Of a stretch of 64,000 nucleotides of DNA, positions 11,640 to 22,135 are shown piece after piece. Position 1 is the stretch's first letter; each line of letters begins with the position of its first letter. This DNA comes from Pilatotrama ljubarskyi (taxonomy: Eukaryota; Basidiomycota; Agaricomycetes; Polyporales; Polyporaceae), in NCBI GenBank assembly GCA_022385805.1, contig MU277769.1:1-64000 (forward strand), in the 5' to 3' direction. The notes under the pieces were generated by a model, which worked only from the letters and a program-made list of their open reading frames with translations, did no database searches and was not told where the DNA came from. Position numbers and translations under genes: made by a program.

Positions 11640-13405
11640 ATGTCCGCCAACCTCACAGGCACGGCGTCCGCGCAGTTTGGCCTCCCGTCCGGGTTGACCA
11701 CAGCAGTCGATCTCGGTTCCTCGTTATCGATCCTCCTCGTCGGGACCGTCGTCTCGTCTATCCTCATCCCCATCGGCACCGCGCTGATGTACTTCACCAT
11801 GCCCAAGTCCCGCGGGCGCCCGCAGTACCTGATGATCTTCGCCTCGCTCGTGCTGGGCCTCGGTGAAGGCGGGCTGAATGTCTACAATCAGGTGCGTACG
11901 CACGTACGACGTCGCACTCTCAACCACCCGCCACCCTCTTTCCAGGCTGCCCGTGCAGTACTGACTCCCTTCTGTGCGTGCGCTGCAGGTCTGTGCGATC
12001 ATGAAGAAGCCGGTCCTGCCCGCGATCACGACGACATACGCGTTCGTGCACCTCTTCCTCCCGCTCCTCACCGAGTCTGTCCTCCTCTTCCGCGTGCGCA
12101 CTGAGCACCCGCCGCGCCGCCTCTCCTGGCTGCGCTGGGTCTTCCTGTACGGCCCGATCATCGTGATCAAGCTCGCGAGGCTCGTCGTGCTCGTCGCGAT
12201 AGCCGTCACGTGGATCTCGAAGACGCAGAATCTGCCGGGGGCCGTGCAGGGCGGCTTGGACGCGCTCTCGGCGGTGAATAGGCTTCCGACGCAGGTGAAG
12301 TGGGCGTTGCAGCTCGCGGATACACTGTGAGTCCTAATGCCAACCGGGTGCTGAGCGTCCGAGCGCGGTGCTGATTGTAATTGTTGGGGCGGAATAGCTT
12401 CATGTCGGTGCTGTTCTTCACGCGGCTCAGGCGTGGTCAGACGACGAGACGCCGCGCGTCTGGGTGCACCGACGTCGAGGGTCAATGTGAGTCGCATCTC
12501 GCATCCGGTAGTCGTAGGTACACGGGGACTGACAATCTGCGCCTACACCCCACCTAGCCTTCTTCGTGCGCGCGAAAACGCTCTTCTGGAACGCGGTCTC
12601 GAGCTTCGTGTTCCCCGTGCTCCTCAACCTCGTCCAGTTCGCGCTCGTGCTCGTGCAGAACGGTGTGCTCCAATTCCCATCCATCTTCGCCGCGAACAAC
12701 CAGGCGGGCATCATCGGCATGGTCTTCGCGACCGTCTGGGCTCCGGGCGGTGGCGGCGGCTCGCATCAGACTTCATCTGCTCATGTGACGGCGACGGGGC
12801 TGAAGGCGGGGGCTATGTGGGGGGAACCAACTGGCGCAGTGTCGGCGACTTCTGGCACAACGCACTCCTCAGGCGTCTTGTCGCGCATGAAGTATACGAG
12901 GGAAGTGTCTGAGTTGACGATGAACACGATGAACACGCTCGTCGACGACAAAATGGATTCGGCGCGTCATGCTCACCCGGGTGGAGTTGGCGGCGTGTTA
13001 GGAGGCCTTGGAGGTGCGCTGCTCGGAAACTCCATGGGTGGCGCCGTACACGGGGCGTCTCTGGCCAACTCAGCTGGGATCCTCGACAAATTCGGAGGGG
13101 GAAAGTTCGAGAGCGCCTGGGACGATCTCGAGAAGGGCGATGTGAACGGGATGCTTGGGGACGTCCATGGCGGTGGGCTCGGCAACATCGAGGACCGTAT
13201 CGAGGATGTAGAAGGAACGCTTGATGAGAAGAAGTCCCAGATCGCGCAGGTAGCGACGCGAGGGATTGACGAGGAACCGAGGGTGGCCGAGCAGAGGGTG
13301 GAGAGTGTGGAATCCCGCGTACCTGACGAGGGGAATAGGCCGGGGAACCGCGCGTCTTGGATTATGCGGCAGCCCGACGGACAGCATGATACGCAAGGCC
13401 AGTGA
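11640..13405 (+). CDS. seven-helix membrane protein with glycine-rich tail, fungal-specific
   Basis: Four exons (11640-11891, 11989-12326, 12398-12486, 12558-13405) join in phase to 508 residues. Seven hydrophobic segments are visible: around VGTVVSSILIPIGTALMYF, YLMIFASLVLGLGEGGL, a segment before ESVLLFRV, FLYGPIIVIKLARLVVL, the LADTLFMSVLFF stretch across the exon 2/3 junction, SFVFPVLLNLVQFALVLV, and the segment before VFATVWA. The last about 200 residues are hydrophilic, with a glycine-rich part (GGVGGVLGGLGGALLG) and an acidic/coiled part, probably cytoplasmic. The topology resembles a G-protein-coupled receptor, but I see no receptor-family signature, so function is open. Similar seven-helix proteins of unknown role are numerous in agaricomycetes. 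The start follows no clear TATA box. Confidence 0.75.
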
Positions 13406-13767
13406 GAGAGCACGTCGAGTGCATTTGTGCGAAGTCTACATCATATCGCATGAGATGAGATTACTAACGGGCGCAGGCCTGCTCCCGTGAAGCGCGAGTG
13501 AGGACCGCATGCGGACTGAAAGTATTCGCAGTGGTTCAGCGTAGTCTACTAGCAGGCTGGGTACCAGGCACCGGCGAGACGATCTTGCGAGAGAGTAAGG
13601 TATAAGCGCCGGGACGCGACGCGACGTGTCTGGTGTGGCCAAGCCACGTGACCGCGTGGGAAAGCACTCGGCGCCTGTCTCCTCTCTAAGTTCTTCCCCT
13701 GCTCTGTTGCTCGTCTGTCTGTTCAGTGGGTCCCTCCGGAGCAGGTATATCTATGCTCTAGTATTTC
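13406..13767. other. intergenic, upstream of the broken BTB gene
   Basis: No coding exon is recognised. A tataag stretch near 13600 could be a remnant core promoter of the BTB gene. Weak evidence. Confidence 0.25.
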
Positions 13768-14815
13768 TTGGAAGGAATAAGGACGATAAGTACGCGGACA
13801 ACACGATACTGCGCTGACCAGGAGAAGGATTCTGACGGCAACATCATCCTCAATGTCGAGTTCCGAGTGCTCAAAGGAATCCTTGCCGACCATTCGCCCG
13901 TCTTCAGAGACATGTTTTCTTTGCCTCAACCGGTGGATTCCACGTTCCGCCTTCAACCTTTATCTGCACTGGCACACCTTGAATTCCCCTGTCCCGTCGC
14001 TCACCTTTCCGACTCTCCGGAAGATTTCCGCCATATTCTCAGGATGTGCGTGCGCAGGAGCGGCTTTAGGTATTCATCTCAAGTGTATTCAGCGGGCCAT
14101 TGTCTGATGTGTATGGGAATATCTACGCCTTTCACGCACGAGTTCCCTTCGCTCCACACGATATCCGCTGCGATCCGGATGGGGCACAAGCATCAGATGT
14201 CAAAGCTGGTCGATCACGCCCTGAACTATCTGATGGACTTCCTTCACCGAGGACGTGGACGTTCGGGAGCAAGACGGTGGCTACGACACTCCTGGGTTAG
14301 AGACATGCCATGCCATCGGCGTGGTGAACATTACCCGCCTCGTCGACGGATACTCAATGCTCCCTACTGCGCTCCTGGCATGCTGCATGCTCGGTGATAT
14401 TGTAAAGGGTTTCACACGCAAAGACGGACCGCATGAGCAGCTCTCCCTGGAAGACCTAGGCAGATGCTTCGGCGCGCGCGACGTTCTCATCCAGAATGCC
14501 GACCTTCTGCTCCTCCGCCTCTTCTCTCCGCCCGTCTCAGAGCACTTCCAGAACACGCATGCGTGCGCCAAACGCCTTCAGGAGATGTTTTCGAAGCTGC
14601 AGGACAATGTGGAGACCATTTCCCATCCGGACGTGTTTGGCTCGTTCCTCGAAGTCTTCGATGAATCGTACGTGGGCCTCCTGCCCTGTCCGGAGCTGCG
14701 TTGCGATGCTCAACGAGCGGGACAAGAGCTTACGACGCGGGTTGTGGGCCACTTCACCTGCCATCATGGGAGTCACCGCCGGCGGATGGGGCCCCGATTC
14801 TCTCCAAGCAGGTAG
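13768..14815 (+). pseudogene. BTB/POZ-domain protein with two frameshifts
   Basis: The BTB core is clear: DGNIILNVEFRVLKGILADH, then SPVFRDMFSLPQP, HLSDSPEDFRHILRMC and HTISAAIRMGHKHQMSKLV, followed by the long C-terminal part typical of agaricomycete BTB proteins (CHAIGVVNITRLVD, QNADLLLLRLFSPP, DNVETISHPDVFGSF, NERDKSLRRGLWAT). Homology moves from one frame to another near 14236-14244 and again near 14678-14682. Each shift fits one extra base, and no intron can explain it. The N-terminus is also short and has no convincing ATG. BTB proteins usually bind partners for ubiquitin ligases or transcription. This copy looks non-functional unless the two insertions are assembly errors. Confidence 0.75.
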
Positions 14816-14820
14816 TACGG

Positions 14821-15510
14821 TGTGATATGGATATGGCGGTAGTATGACATCATGCTGATTATAATGTAGGACAGTAGATCGAGTCCTGAGCATTCCGACA
14901 CGATTGTTGGTCGACCGGAACCGAGGACATGCACCAGGTAGTAGACCGTACTCACGACGAGCGGTACCGCCTTCAGTCGTCGCCATCGCATGACCATCTC
15001 CTCGGCCACGAATTCGTCACATCAATGCGCTATCATCTGATACTTGCTGAGCATCTCATTGGGGCCCGTACGTTGACTTCGTCTAGAGCCAGGCAAAGCG
15101 GTCGACGTGTGCTTTCGTGTCATGCATCTCATGCGACCTCGGCTTGGGGTGGCGAGAGTTCATCATGAGGTGGCACGGCCGCGCTGAGTTGCTCCTTTCG
15201 AAGACAACAGCCAGCCAAAGACTATTCGCAGGAGTCTCATCCTTGACGGTGCTCAAATACGCCTCGGCTAGCATGCCATGAGAACCACTTGAAAACCACA
15301 GCTCTGACTTCACTCACCTCCACCGCCTTCCGGGGTTCTGCTGGGACCGTAACCCTTTCCTACTCTGCAGGCGGGCCCCGAGGGGCCTTGACCACGACAC
15401 GGCTGCCGATTGCCGATCGCGTATGCCAAGAAGTCAGAGCTAAGCCGGCCCTATATAATAGACCATCAAACATCGTACCACTCAAGGTGAGGGCATCGCT
15501 CCTAACCATC
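14821..15510. other. intergenic, promoter region of first esterase gene
   Basis: No coding exon is recognised. The last 100 bases hold the shared esterase promoter motif and a TATA box, listed separately. Confidence 0.35.
15412..15460 (+). promoter_or_regulatory. esterase 1 promoter: shared motif plus TATA box
   Basis: gccgatcgcg at 15412-15421 lies 90 bp before the ATG. A TATA box (ctatataata, 15451-15460) lies about 50-60 bp before it. Nearly the same ten-base motif precedes the other two esterase genes at similar distances. Confidence 0.5.
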
Positions 15511-16983
15511 ATGGACCCAGAATTCGCAGCCGCTGTCGCCCCGCTCGTGGGCCAGAAACAGGCCAGCCCGCCCACGATCGCTGAAGCTCGGGCGGAGTTC
15601 GACCAAGGTGTTACCGCCGCGTTCAAAGCGTACTTGCAGCCGTCTCTGCCCCCAGGTGAGCACGCTTGTCGACCTCAACATGATGCATGACGTCCGTCAT
15701 TGTCTTGACTGACACGCTGGGGCCCAACAGACTCAGCGTATACAGTGCGAGATGAGATCGTCGATGTCGACGGCGGGCAGATTTCGGTCAGATGCCTCGT
15801 ACCTGTGGTCGAGGACGAACGCGAAACGTTCCCGGTGTTCGTGAACATCCATGGCGGAGGTGAGTGTTTTGACTGAAGGCTCCGCGTCCAGTACGGCGTT
15901 GCAGTGATCTTGATCGGACTCTGCTCCTCAGGCTGGAGCGTTGGTACGGTGGAGCTTGACGATTACTTCCTACGCATCCTGTGCGATAAGCTGAAGATGT
16001 CCGTGGTGAACGTCGAGTACCGGTGCGTCATGCACGGGAACGTACTAATATCTCCAGGTGGTTGATGATCATTACAGGCTCGCGCCTGAACACCCCTTCC
16101 CGACGCCTGTCGATGACTGCTTTGCAGCACTCAAATGGGTTAGTCTTCTCACCTCGCGCTATTCTCTGCCATACAGTCTGATAATCACGTGCGACCTTCT
16201 TCAGACCGTCCTAAACACGCCTCTCCTCAAAGCCGACTTGAAGAAGGGGTTCATCGTCGGCGGACACTCAGCAGGCGCTAACCTCAGCGCGGTCCTCGCG
16301 CACATGGCCCGCGACGACCCGTTCTTCCAGGGCCGGCAGCTCACGGGCCAGCTCCTGCGCGAACCCATGGTCGTCCACCCTGACGCGTACCCGGAGGAGT
16401 GAGTGGATCCCTGCCTGCGCTCGCCGTCCCGAACCGTGTATTCATGTGCGCACGCCTCATAGCCTCAAGTCGGAGCTTGGGTCGATGAAGGAGAACGCGG
16501 ATGTCCCGCCTCTCTCTGCGGATACGATTATGCTGTTATACGGTGAGCTCGGTGTACCTGCGCATCGTGGATTGAGGGCACGCTGACTCAGAGCGGCATT
16601 AGGTTTGTACGGTGCACCGCCGTCAGACCCGCGGTTCTCCCCACTGCTCTACCCGTCGCACCGCGCACTTCCTCGGGCGTACATCCAAGCGATGGCACTC
16701 GATCCGCTCCGAGACGACGCACTTGTGTATGACAAGGTGCTGCGAGCGGCCTGCGTCGAAACCAAGCTCGTCATGTACGTCCCAAGTTCCGTTCCGAGCC
16801 GAACCGCGGTGTGTGGGTTGAGGCTGCTGACCTGGCACTGACCCATGTGTCGGTCGATACGTTGACAGGTTTCCAGGCGTGTCGCACGATTTCCACTACA
16901 ATTTCCCGGCAATTTCACTCGCAGCGAAGGTGCGCGAGGATGTCGTCGAAGGCCTCAAGTGGCTCCTCGGGAGAGAGGCTTAA
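15511..16983 (+). CDS. alpha/beta-hydrolase fold-3 esterase, tandem copy 1
   Basis: Eight exons (15511-15655, 15731-15859, 15932-16022, 16078-16138, 16205-16398, 16463-16542, 16603-16774, 16869-16983) give 328 residues in phase. It belongs to the hormone-sensitive-lipase-like family: oxyanion motif HGGG, nucleophile elbow GGHSAGAN, acid in MALDPLRDD and catalytic His in GVSHDFHY. There is no signal peptide, so it is probably cytosolic and acts on short acyl or aryl esters; the substrate is unknown. It differs from copies 2 and 3 in the elbow (His before Ser rather than Glu) and in the lid/cap segment, where the usual WYNPP is replaced by LYGAPP. It is the first of three direct tandem copies. 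Confidence 0.9.
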
Positions 16984-17457
16984 TGGCCGAGAGAGAATGT
17001 CAGAGGGAAGGCGTCGTGCCCCTCAACAGTCCAGTACATAGATCACAGCTTGTGCATATCGTGAGTACGACGTCATTCGCGGCAGGCCCGAATGGTGTCC
17101 GTCAACTGGCGAGTAGTACAGTAAGGCCCAAAGGCTATAAGCGATCGGAAGAGCTGCAGGAACTAGGCGGCACCCATGCAAGTCAACGAACCTCAGCCTC
17201 GCTGTCAAGATCAGGGATCAGCGCCCAAAGTATACGTGAGCAGGAAGCTTTTGGAAAGCGTGCGTTCATGATACTGTAGTACTCGTGCACTTCGAAGTCG
17301 AGACAAAGAATTGCCTGCTGTAACAACTGGGGAAAATGGAACGCGCCGGAATTGCACACGGCACAACCGTTGGACTATCCGTCCCACTTTCCCAGTCTAT
17401 TCCACCCTACTAGAGCCGTTACCTCGGTTGACTAAGCCGGGTCCAGCCACTCTAGTT

Positions 17458-17490
17458 GTAACGGCCGGGCAGCGCCGGCCGGGCCGTTAC
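17458..17490. repeat. 33-nt GC-rich inverted repeat
   Basis: gtaacggcc (17458-17466) is matched by ggccgttac (17482-17490). The 15-base centre can itself pair through ggc/gcc. It lies about 475 bp after esterase 1 and 690 bp before esterase 2. It could be a small palindromic insertion or a fold in an RNA end. Confidence 0.6.
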
Positions 17491-18091
17491 ACCTGCCCGG
17501 TGAGTTCGAAGACCGAGAGTGTGACGTACTGCCACGTGGTATTCAGTCACGGTACAATACCTGTCAGTGACAGTCAGTCACACCACGGCCATTCGACGCC
17601 CGTGTCTTCTCCACGCTCGCCGGTACTCACGAACGCAACGTCCAAGTATGAGCCTGTCGCCGCCTTTCAACCCCAGCTTGGCTGGATGTTTGCTCACGGA
17701 CTGCACCGAATACGAGCCTCAGGGAGTGCTGAGACTTTCAAGCTGCTTGGCGCGGTGTCGCTAGGGAATGTTCTCTAGCACACGTGCACCAGTGCGCCTT
17801 TGTTACATATCTTCTCTGCCCTGTATCGCGCACCGAATGTTGCGGGATCTGCACGCGGTTTCAAGGAACGAGCCGCCACCGCACTAGAACGTCTGAGCAA
17901 CGAGGATCGGACCAAAAGATCCTTGGGCTTCTGTGTGCTCGAGTGCAATACGTGTTGTCCCGGCCAGCTGCGTAAGCAGCACTTGCATCAGTCATGGGTC
18001 GAGCAAATCACCCACAAGCGGCCCAGTTGAGTACCTCAGCGCGCGTCGCTTTCTGCCACAACCGACACTTTCCCACTGTGCACTGTCGATC

Positions 18092-18130
18092 GCTGATCGC
18101 GCAGTACCGCCCGCTCCGTGCGCTATAAAG
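18092..18130 (+). promoter_or_regulatory. esterase 2 promoter: shared motif plus TATA box
   Basis: gctgatcgcg at 18092-18101 lies 78 bp before the ATG and differs by one base from the motif of esterase 1. A TATA box (ctataaag, 18122-18129) lies about 50 bp before the ATG. Confidence 0.5.
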
Positions 18131-18178
18131 CGACTTTGTCTCCTGATCACAGTGCTCCGAAGCTTCATCCTGACTAAC

Positions 18179-19651
18179 ATGGATCCAGAATTCGCTGCTG
18201 GTATAGCGCCCCTCTTGGGTCAGAAGCCGCCACGCCCGCCCACCGTCACCGAAGTCCGTGCACATCTCGACCACGTCGCCAATAACATATACAAGCCCTA
18301 TTTGCAGCCATCCCTTCCACCAGGTATGTCCACTTAGCTACACGTGCGAAGTTGGGAGCCGCGCGACCTCATCGCCCAGTAGAATCTGCGTATAGCGTGC
18401 TGGACAGGACCGTCGAAGTCGATAACGGCCAGTTCTCGGTCAGATGCTTCGTCCCTGTTGTGGACGACGAGCAGGAGACGTTCCCTGTCCTCGTATACAT
18501 CCACGGCGGAGGTGAGTATAATTTATTGGCCTGTATGCTCACTTGGGCGAATCGCTGACACTGACCCGGGCTGCTTCTCTCGCCTAGGATGGAGCATCGG
18601 TAGCATCGAGCTTGATGACTACTTCCTCCGTATCCTCTGCGACAAGCTGAAGATATCTGTAGTCAACGTCGAGTACCGGTGAGATACGTGTCTCAGCATG
18701 TCCCGCCTTTCTCGCACAGCTAAGTTGGTCGACAGGCTCGCACCCGAACACCCTTTCCCTATGGGCCTCGGGGACTGTCTCGCGGCACTCCAATGGGTGA
18801 GCTTCCCGCTTCCATACTATACCGTCTCTGGAAGTGACTAATGCATGCGACCCTCAGACGGCCCTCAACACGTCCCTCATCAAGGCAGACCTGCAGAAAG
18901 GCTTCATCGTCGGCGGTGAATCCTCCGGCGCGAACGTCTCGGCGGTCCTCGCGCACATCGCACGCGACGACCCCTTCTTCCGCGACCGGCAACTCACGGG
19001 CCAGCTCCTGCAGGAGCCGCTGGTCGTACACCCCGACGCTTATCCAGAAAGGTGCGTCTCGCTACATGTACCCATCACGACTCGCGCGCATTGCTGATAC
19101 ACGAGTCGACGAGGGCGGTAGCTTGAAGGCAGAGCTTCGGTCGTTCAAGGAGAACGCGGACGTTCCGCCTCTCTCCGAGGACGCGATCAGGCAGATGATC
19201 GGTACGCCATGCTATTTTCCAGCCCTATACCTTGGCATTGGCTCGTGCCGTATTCTGACTAGACGTTTTGTGAGGCAGGGTGGTACAACCCGCCGGCGCC
19301 GACGGACCCGCGCATCTCTCCCCTGCTCTATCCGTCTCATCGCGGGCTCCCGCGTGCGTACATCCAGGCGATGGGGCTCGATCCGCTCCGCGACGATGCC
19401 ATCGTATACGAGAAGGTCCTCCGCGAGGCGGGCGTGGAGACGAAGATCGACATGTACGTGCCGCGTCGTCCGCTGGTTCCCGTCTGCTGGCTGTACTGTA
19501 CAGGTGCATGGATGCTCATACATGCACGTTCCACAGCTTCCCGGGAGTGTCCCACGGTTTCCATTACAGCTTCCCTGCGATATCGGCAGCGGGAAAGGTT
19601 CGGGAGGCTAGCATCCGAGGGCTGAAGTGGTTGCTTGGAAGGGAGGGCTGA
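18179..19651 (+). CDS. alpha/beta-hydrolase fold-3 esterase, tandem copy 2
   Basis: Same eight-exon layout as copy 1: exon 1 is again 145 nt, and splice phases match where I checked them (for example G|AA at 18323/18383). The protein starts [18 protein letters not shown]. Motifs are HGGG, the elbow GGESSGAN, the acid in MGLDPLRDD and the His in GVSHGFHY; the cap holds [11 protein letters not shown]. The length is close to 330 residues. The Glu before the nucleophile Ser is the more common form in the family. One exon begins directly after a tag acceptor next to an earlier cag, which makes the short intron 1 about 59 nt. The role is the same hydrolase chemistry as copy 1, with an unknown and possibly different substrate. 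Confidence 0.9.
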
Positions 19652-20371
19652 TAGACGAGTGACGCGAAGGAAGAGGAGGAGTGAACGTCGAACATAACAG
19701 CGGCACTCGCACTTGCCTCGTCGGATGATCTCTAGACAGTGCGGGTGCCGTCCGTGGCAAATTGTGTAGTGTTTACCGTTAGCCTTAGTGCTCGAGTGTG
19801 CGGGGATTTCGAGGACCAGAATCATCAGTCGAGCAATCCGGGATCGAGCATTGGCTGCGATACCACTGGCACTGCGTGAGTCTACCGGCTCAGTGCGGCG
19901 GACGGCCGGACTCGGCCCGCCCCCTACTCCTGCCAAACAATCCGTAAGCGCACCTCAGTCTGACGTACACAATATTACCATATTGTCCGTACTCGACGAT
20001 GGCCCCAGAGTCCTGAGTCAAGGCACCCAGGAACACCTTGGCGGATGCCGATACCTTACTGCGTATGTCATTCTATCATTACGCTACCCGTGAAGCGTAT
20101 GTTAGCTGGTTGCTCTCGTTTCACGCGCGAGAGCCACCGGGGTCTACGGTAAGCGTCAAGCCATACTATCGAATCATCACTCGCTCACTCGCGGCAGTGT
20201 GACTAAGGTGAATCTCCATAACGCATGGAAGGCATGGGAAGCTTGCGATCATCGCCGATCGCGCGAAAATCTGAGCTGCTCTGCTCATATCAACTGAGCC
20301 TGTGCTAGTACGACGTCCTGGGCCAAGATCTTGCCTGTGCGCCTTGACCTGACCGACTACCCACCTTAGCG
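19652..20371. other. intergenic between esterases 2 and 3
   Basis: No coding exon recognised. The shared esterase promoter motif lies at 20254-20263. Confidence 0.4.
20254..20263 (+). promoter_or_regulatory. esterase 3 shared promoter motif
   Basis: gccgatcgcg is identical to the motif of esterase 1, here 109 bp before the ATG. I do not see a clear TATA box for this copy. Confidence 0.45.
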
Positions 20372-21856
20372 ATGGACCCGGAATTCGAAGCTGCAGTTGC
20401 ACCCCTTGCTGCCCTAGCGCCGCCCCGCACGCCCACGCTCGCTGAAGGCCGAGCGGACCTGGACGCCATCGCTGCGGGATACAAGGCCTACTTGCAGCCG
20501 TCTCTTCCTCCTGGTAGGATATTCATGAGGCATGCAGCGTTTACAGTACTAAGTAGATCCATCTGCTGAATAGAATCGGCATACACTATCAAGGATGAGA
20601 CTGTTGACGTCGATGGCGGGCACATTTTGGTGACGTGCCTCGTGCCTGTGGTCGACCATGAGCACGAGACGTTTCCCCTGCTCGTCTGGTATCATGGTGG
20701 AGGTGTGCGCGAGTGCTACTTGATACTGGTAGATAGCGCGCTGACGCTCCTGGTCAGGATGGAGCATGGGAAGCATCGAACTCGATGACTATCACCTTCG
20801 CATCCTCTGCGTGAAGTTGAAGTTGGCTGTTGTGAACGTCGAGTACCGGTAACACCTGAACAGCGGCGTCTCGCACCTTCGGGCTGGCACTGAGACTACT
20901 GATAGGCTTGCGCCTGAACATCCTTTCCCCACGCCTCTTGAGGACGCCCTCGCCGCGCTCAAGTGGGTACGTCTTCCCGAATTTGCCAATCCGCACCCAA
21001 CCGTCCCAGAGGCTTACCCTGCGATGCGTGTGCTTTCAGGCTGCGCAGAACCCAGCGCTCCTGAAAGCTGATCTGAAGAAGGGCTTCATCGTCGGCGGGG
21101 AATCTGCAGGCGCAAACATGAGCGCGAGCCTTGCGATCATCGCACGCGACGACCAATTCTTCCACGACAGGCCGCTCACGGGACAGCTCTTGCAGGAGCC
21201 CAAGGTCGTCCACCTCGATGCTTATCCCGAGCAGTGAGTTTCTTTCCGAATTCTACCGGAATTGGCACCAGCCTTCGCTAACATCCTAACGCTCAACAGC
21301 CTGAAAGCAGAGCTCCGGTCCACAGAGGAGAACGCCAACGCCCCAATCATGTCGACCGAGAACATCAGGCGGCTCATTGGCACGCCCGACAAGCCAGTCG
21401 GTATGCATTCTCCTTCTCCTCTTATTGCGTATCGAGCCCGCTAGTGTCACGCGCTGACTGATGGAACACGTCTGTAGGCTGGTACAACCCACCACCGAGG
21501 GACCCGCGCTTCTCTCCGCTTCTCTCTCCATCGCACGCTGGGCTTCCTCGCGCGTACATCCAAGCGATGGGGCTCGATCCGCTGCGCGACCACGCGCTCG
21601 TCTATAGCAGGGTGCTGCGGGAAGCTGGCGTCGAAACGAAGGTTGACCTGTACGTCTCTTGCCGCGTCACCGTTTACTTCCCGGAGCACCTACCGAGAGA
21701 TAGTGGTGCTGATGCATGTATGTCACTGAATTGGTTGACAGGTATCCTGGAGTGTCGCATGGCTTCCACTACATCTTCCCCACGATCTCGACGGCGCTGA
21801 GGGTGCGAGAGGGCGTTGTCGAGGGGCTGAAGTGGCTACTCGGGAGGAACGCCTAA
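20372..21856 (+). CDS. alpha/beta-hydrolase fold-3 esterase, tandem copy 3
   Basis: Third copy with the same exon order. The start is [18 protein letters not shown]. Motifs are WYHGGG (oxyanion), GGESAGAN (nucleophile elbow), MGLDPLRDH (acid region) and GVSHGFHY (His). Exon 6 uses a donor about 21 nt later than in copy 2, so the segment before WYNPP is longer by about seven residues (GTPDKPV). Trp replaces Ile before the oxyanion motif. The stop is TAA at 21854-21856. All catalytic residues are kept, so the gene should be functional. Copies 2 and 3 look closer to each other than to copy 1 around the active site. Confidence 0.9.
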
Positions 21857-22135
21857 TCAACGAAGAGGACCTACGTCGGGAGTAGGTAGATTGTCTGCGC
21901 GTCCTGTTCTGATGCGCCAGCAATCTCAACGTCGGATGTAGCGGAGGTGGAGCCGCATTGACAACTGTCTGAAGATTTCGTCTAAACTCTCGTCGGCTAG
22001 GGACCAGAAACGACGTATACATAGCCTCCAATCATAGCCTGTAGAAATAACAGTGATCGTAGGTTTGCGTCCGGATGCAGTACGAACAGGAAGCGCACTC
22101 AAGAAGATCAGTAATGGACGAATTCACCCCCACAA

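Larger units (their letters stand above)
16984..18178. other. intergenic between esterases 1 and 2
   Basis: No exon is recognised. It holds the hairpin at 17458-17490 and, at its end, the promoter of esterase 2. The open frames seen here lack family resemblance. Confidence 0.4.

Noticed and set aside
11724..12497. 257-codon minus frame
   Set aside because: Antisense to the seven-helix protein gene, whose exons join in phase and encode clean membrane helices.
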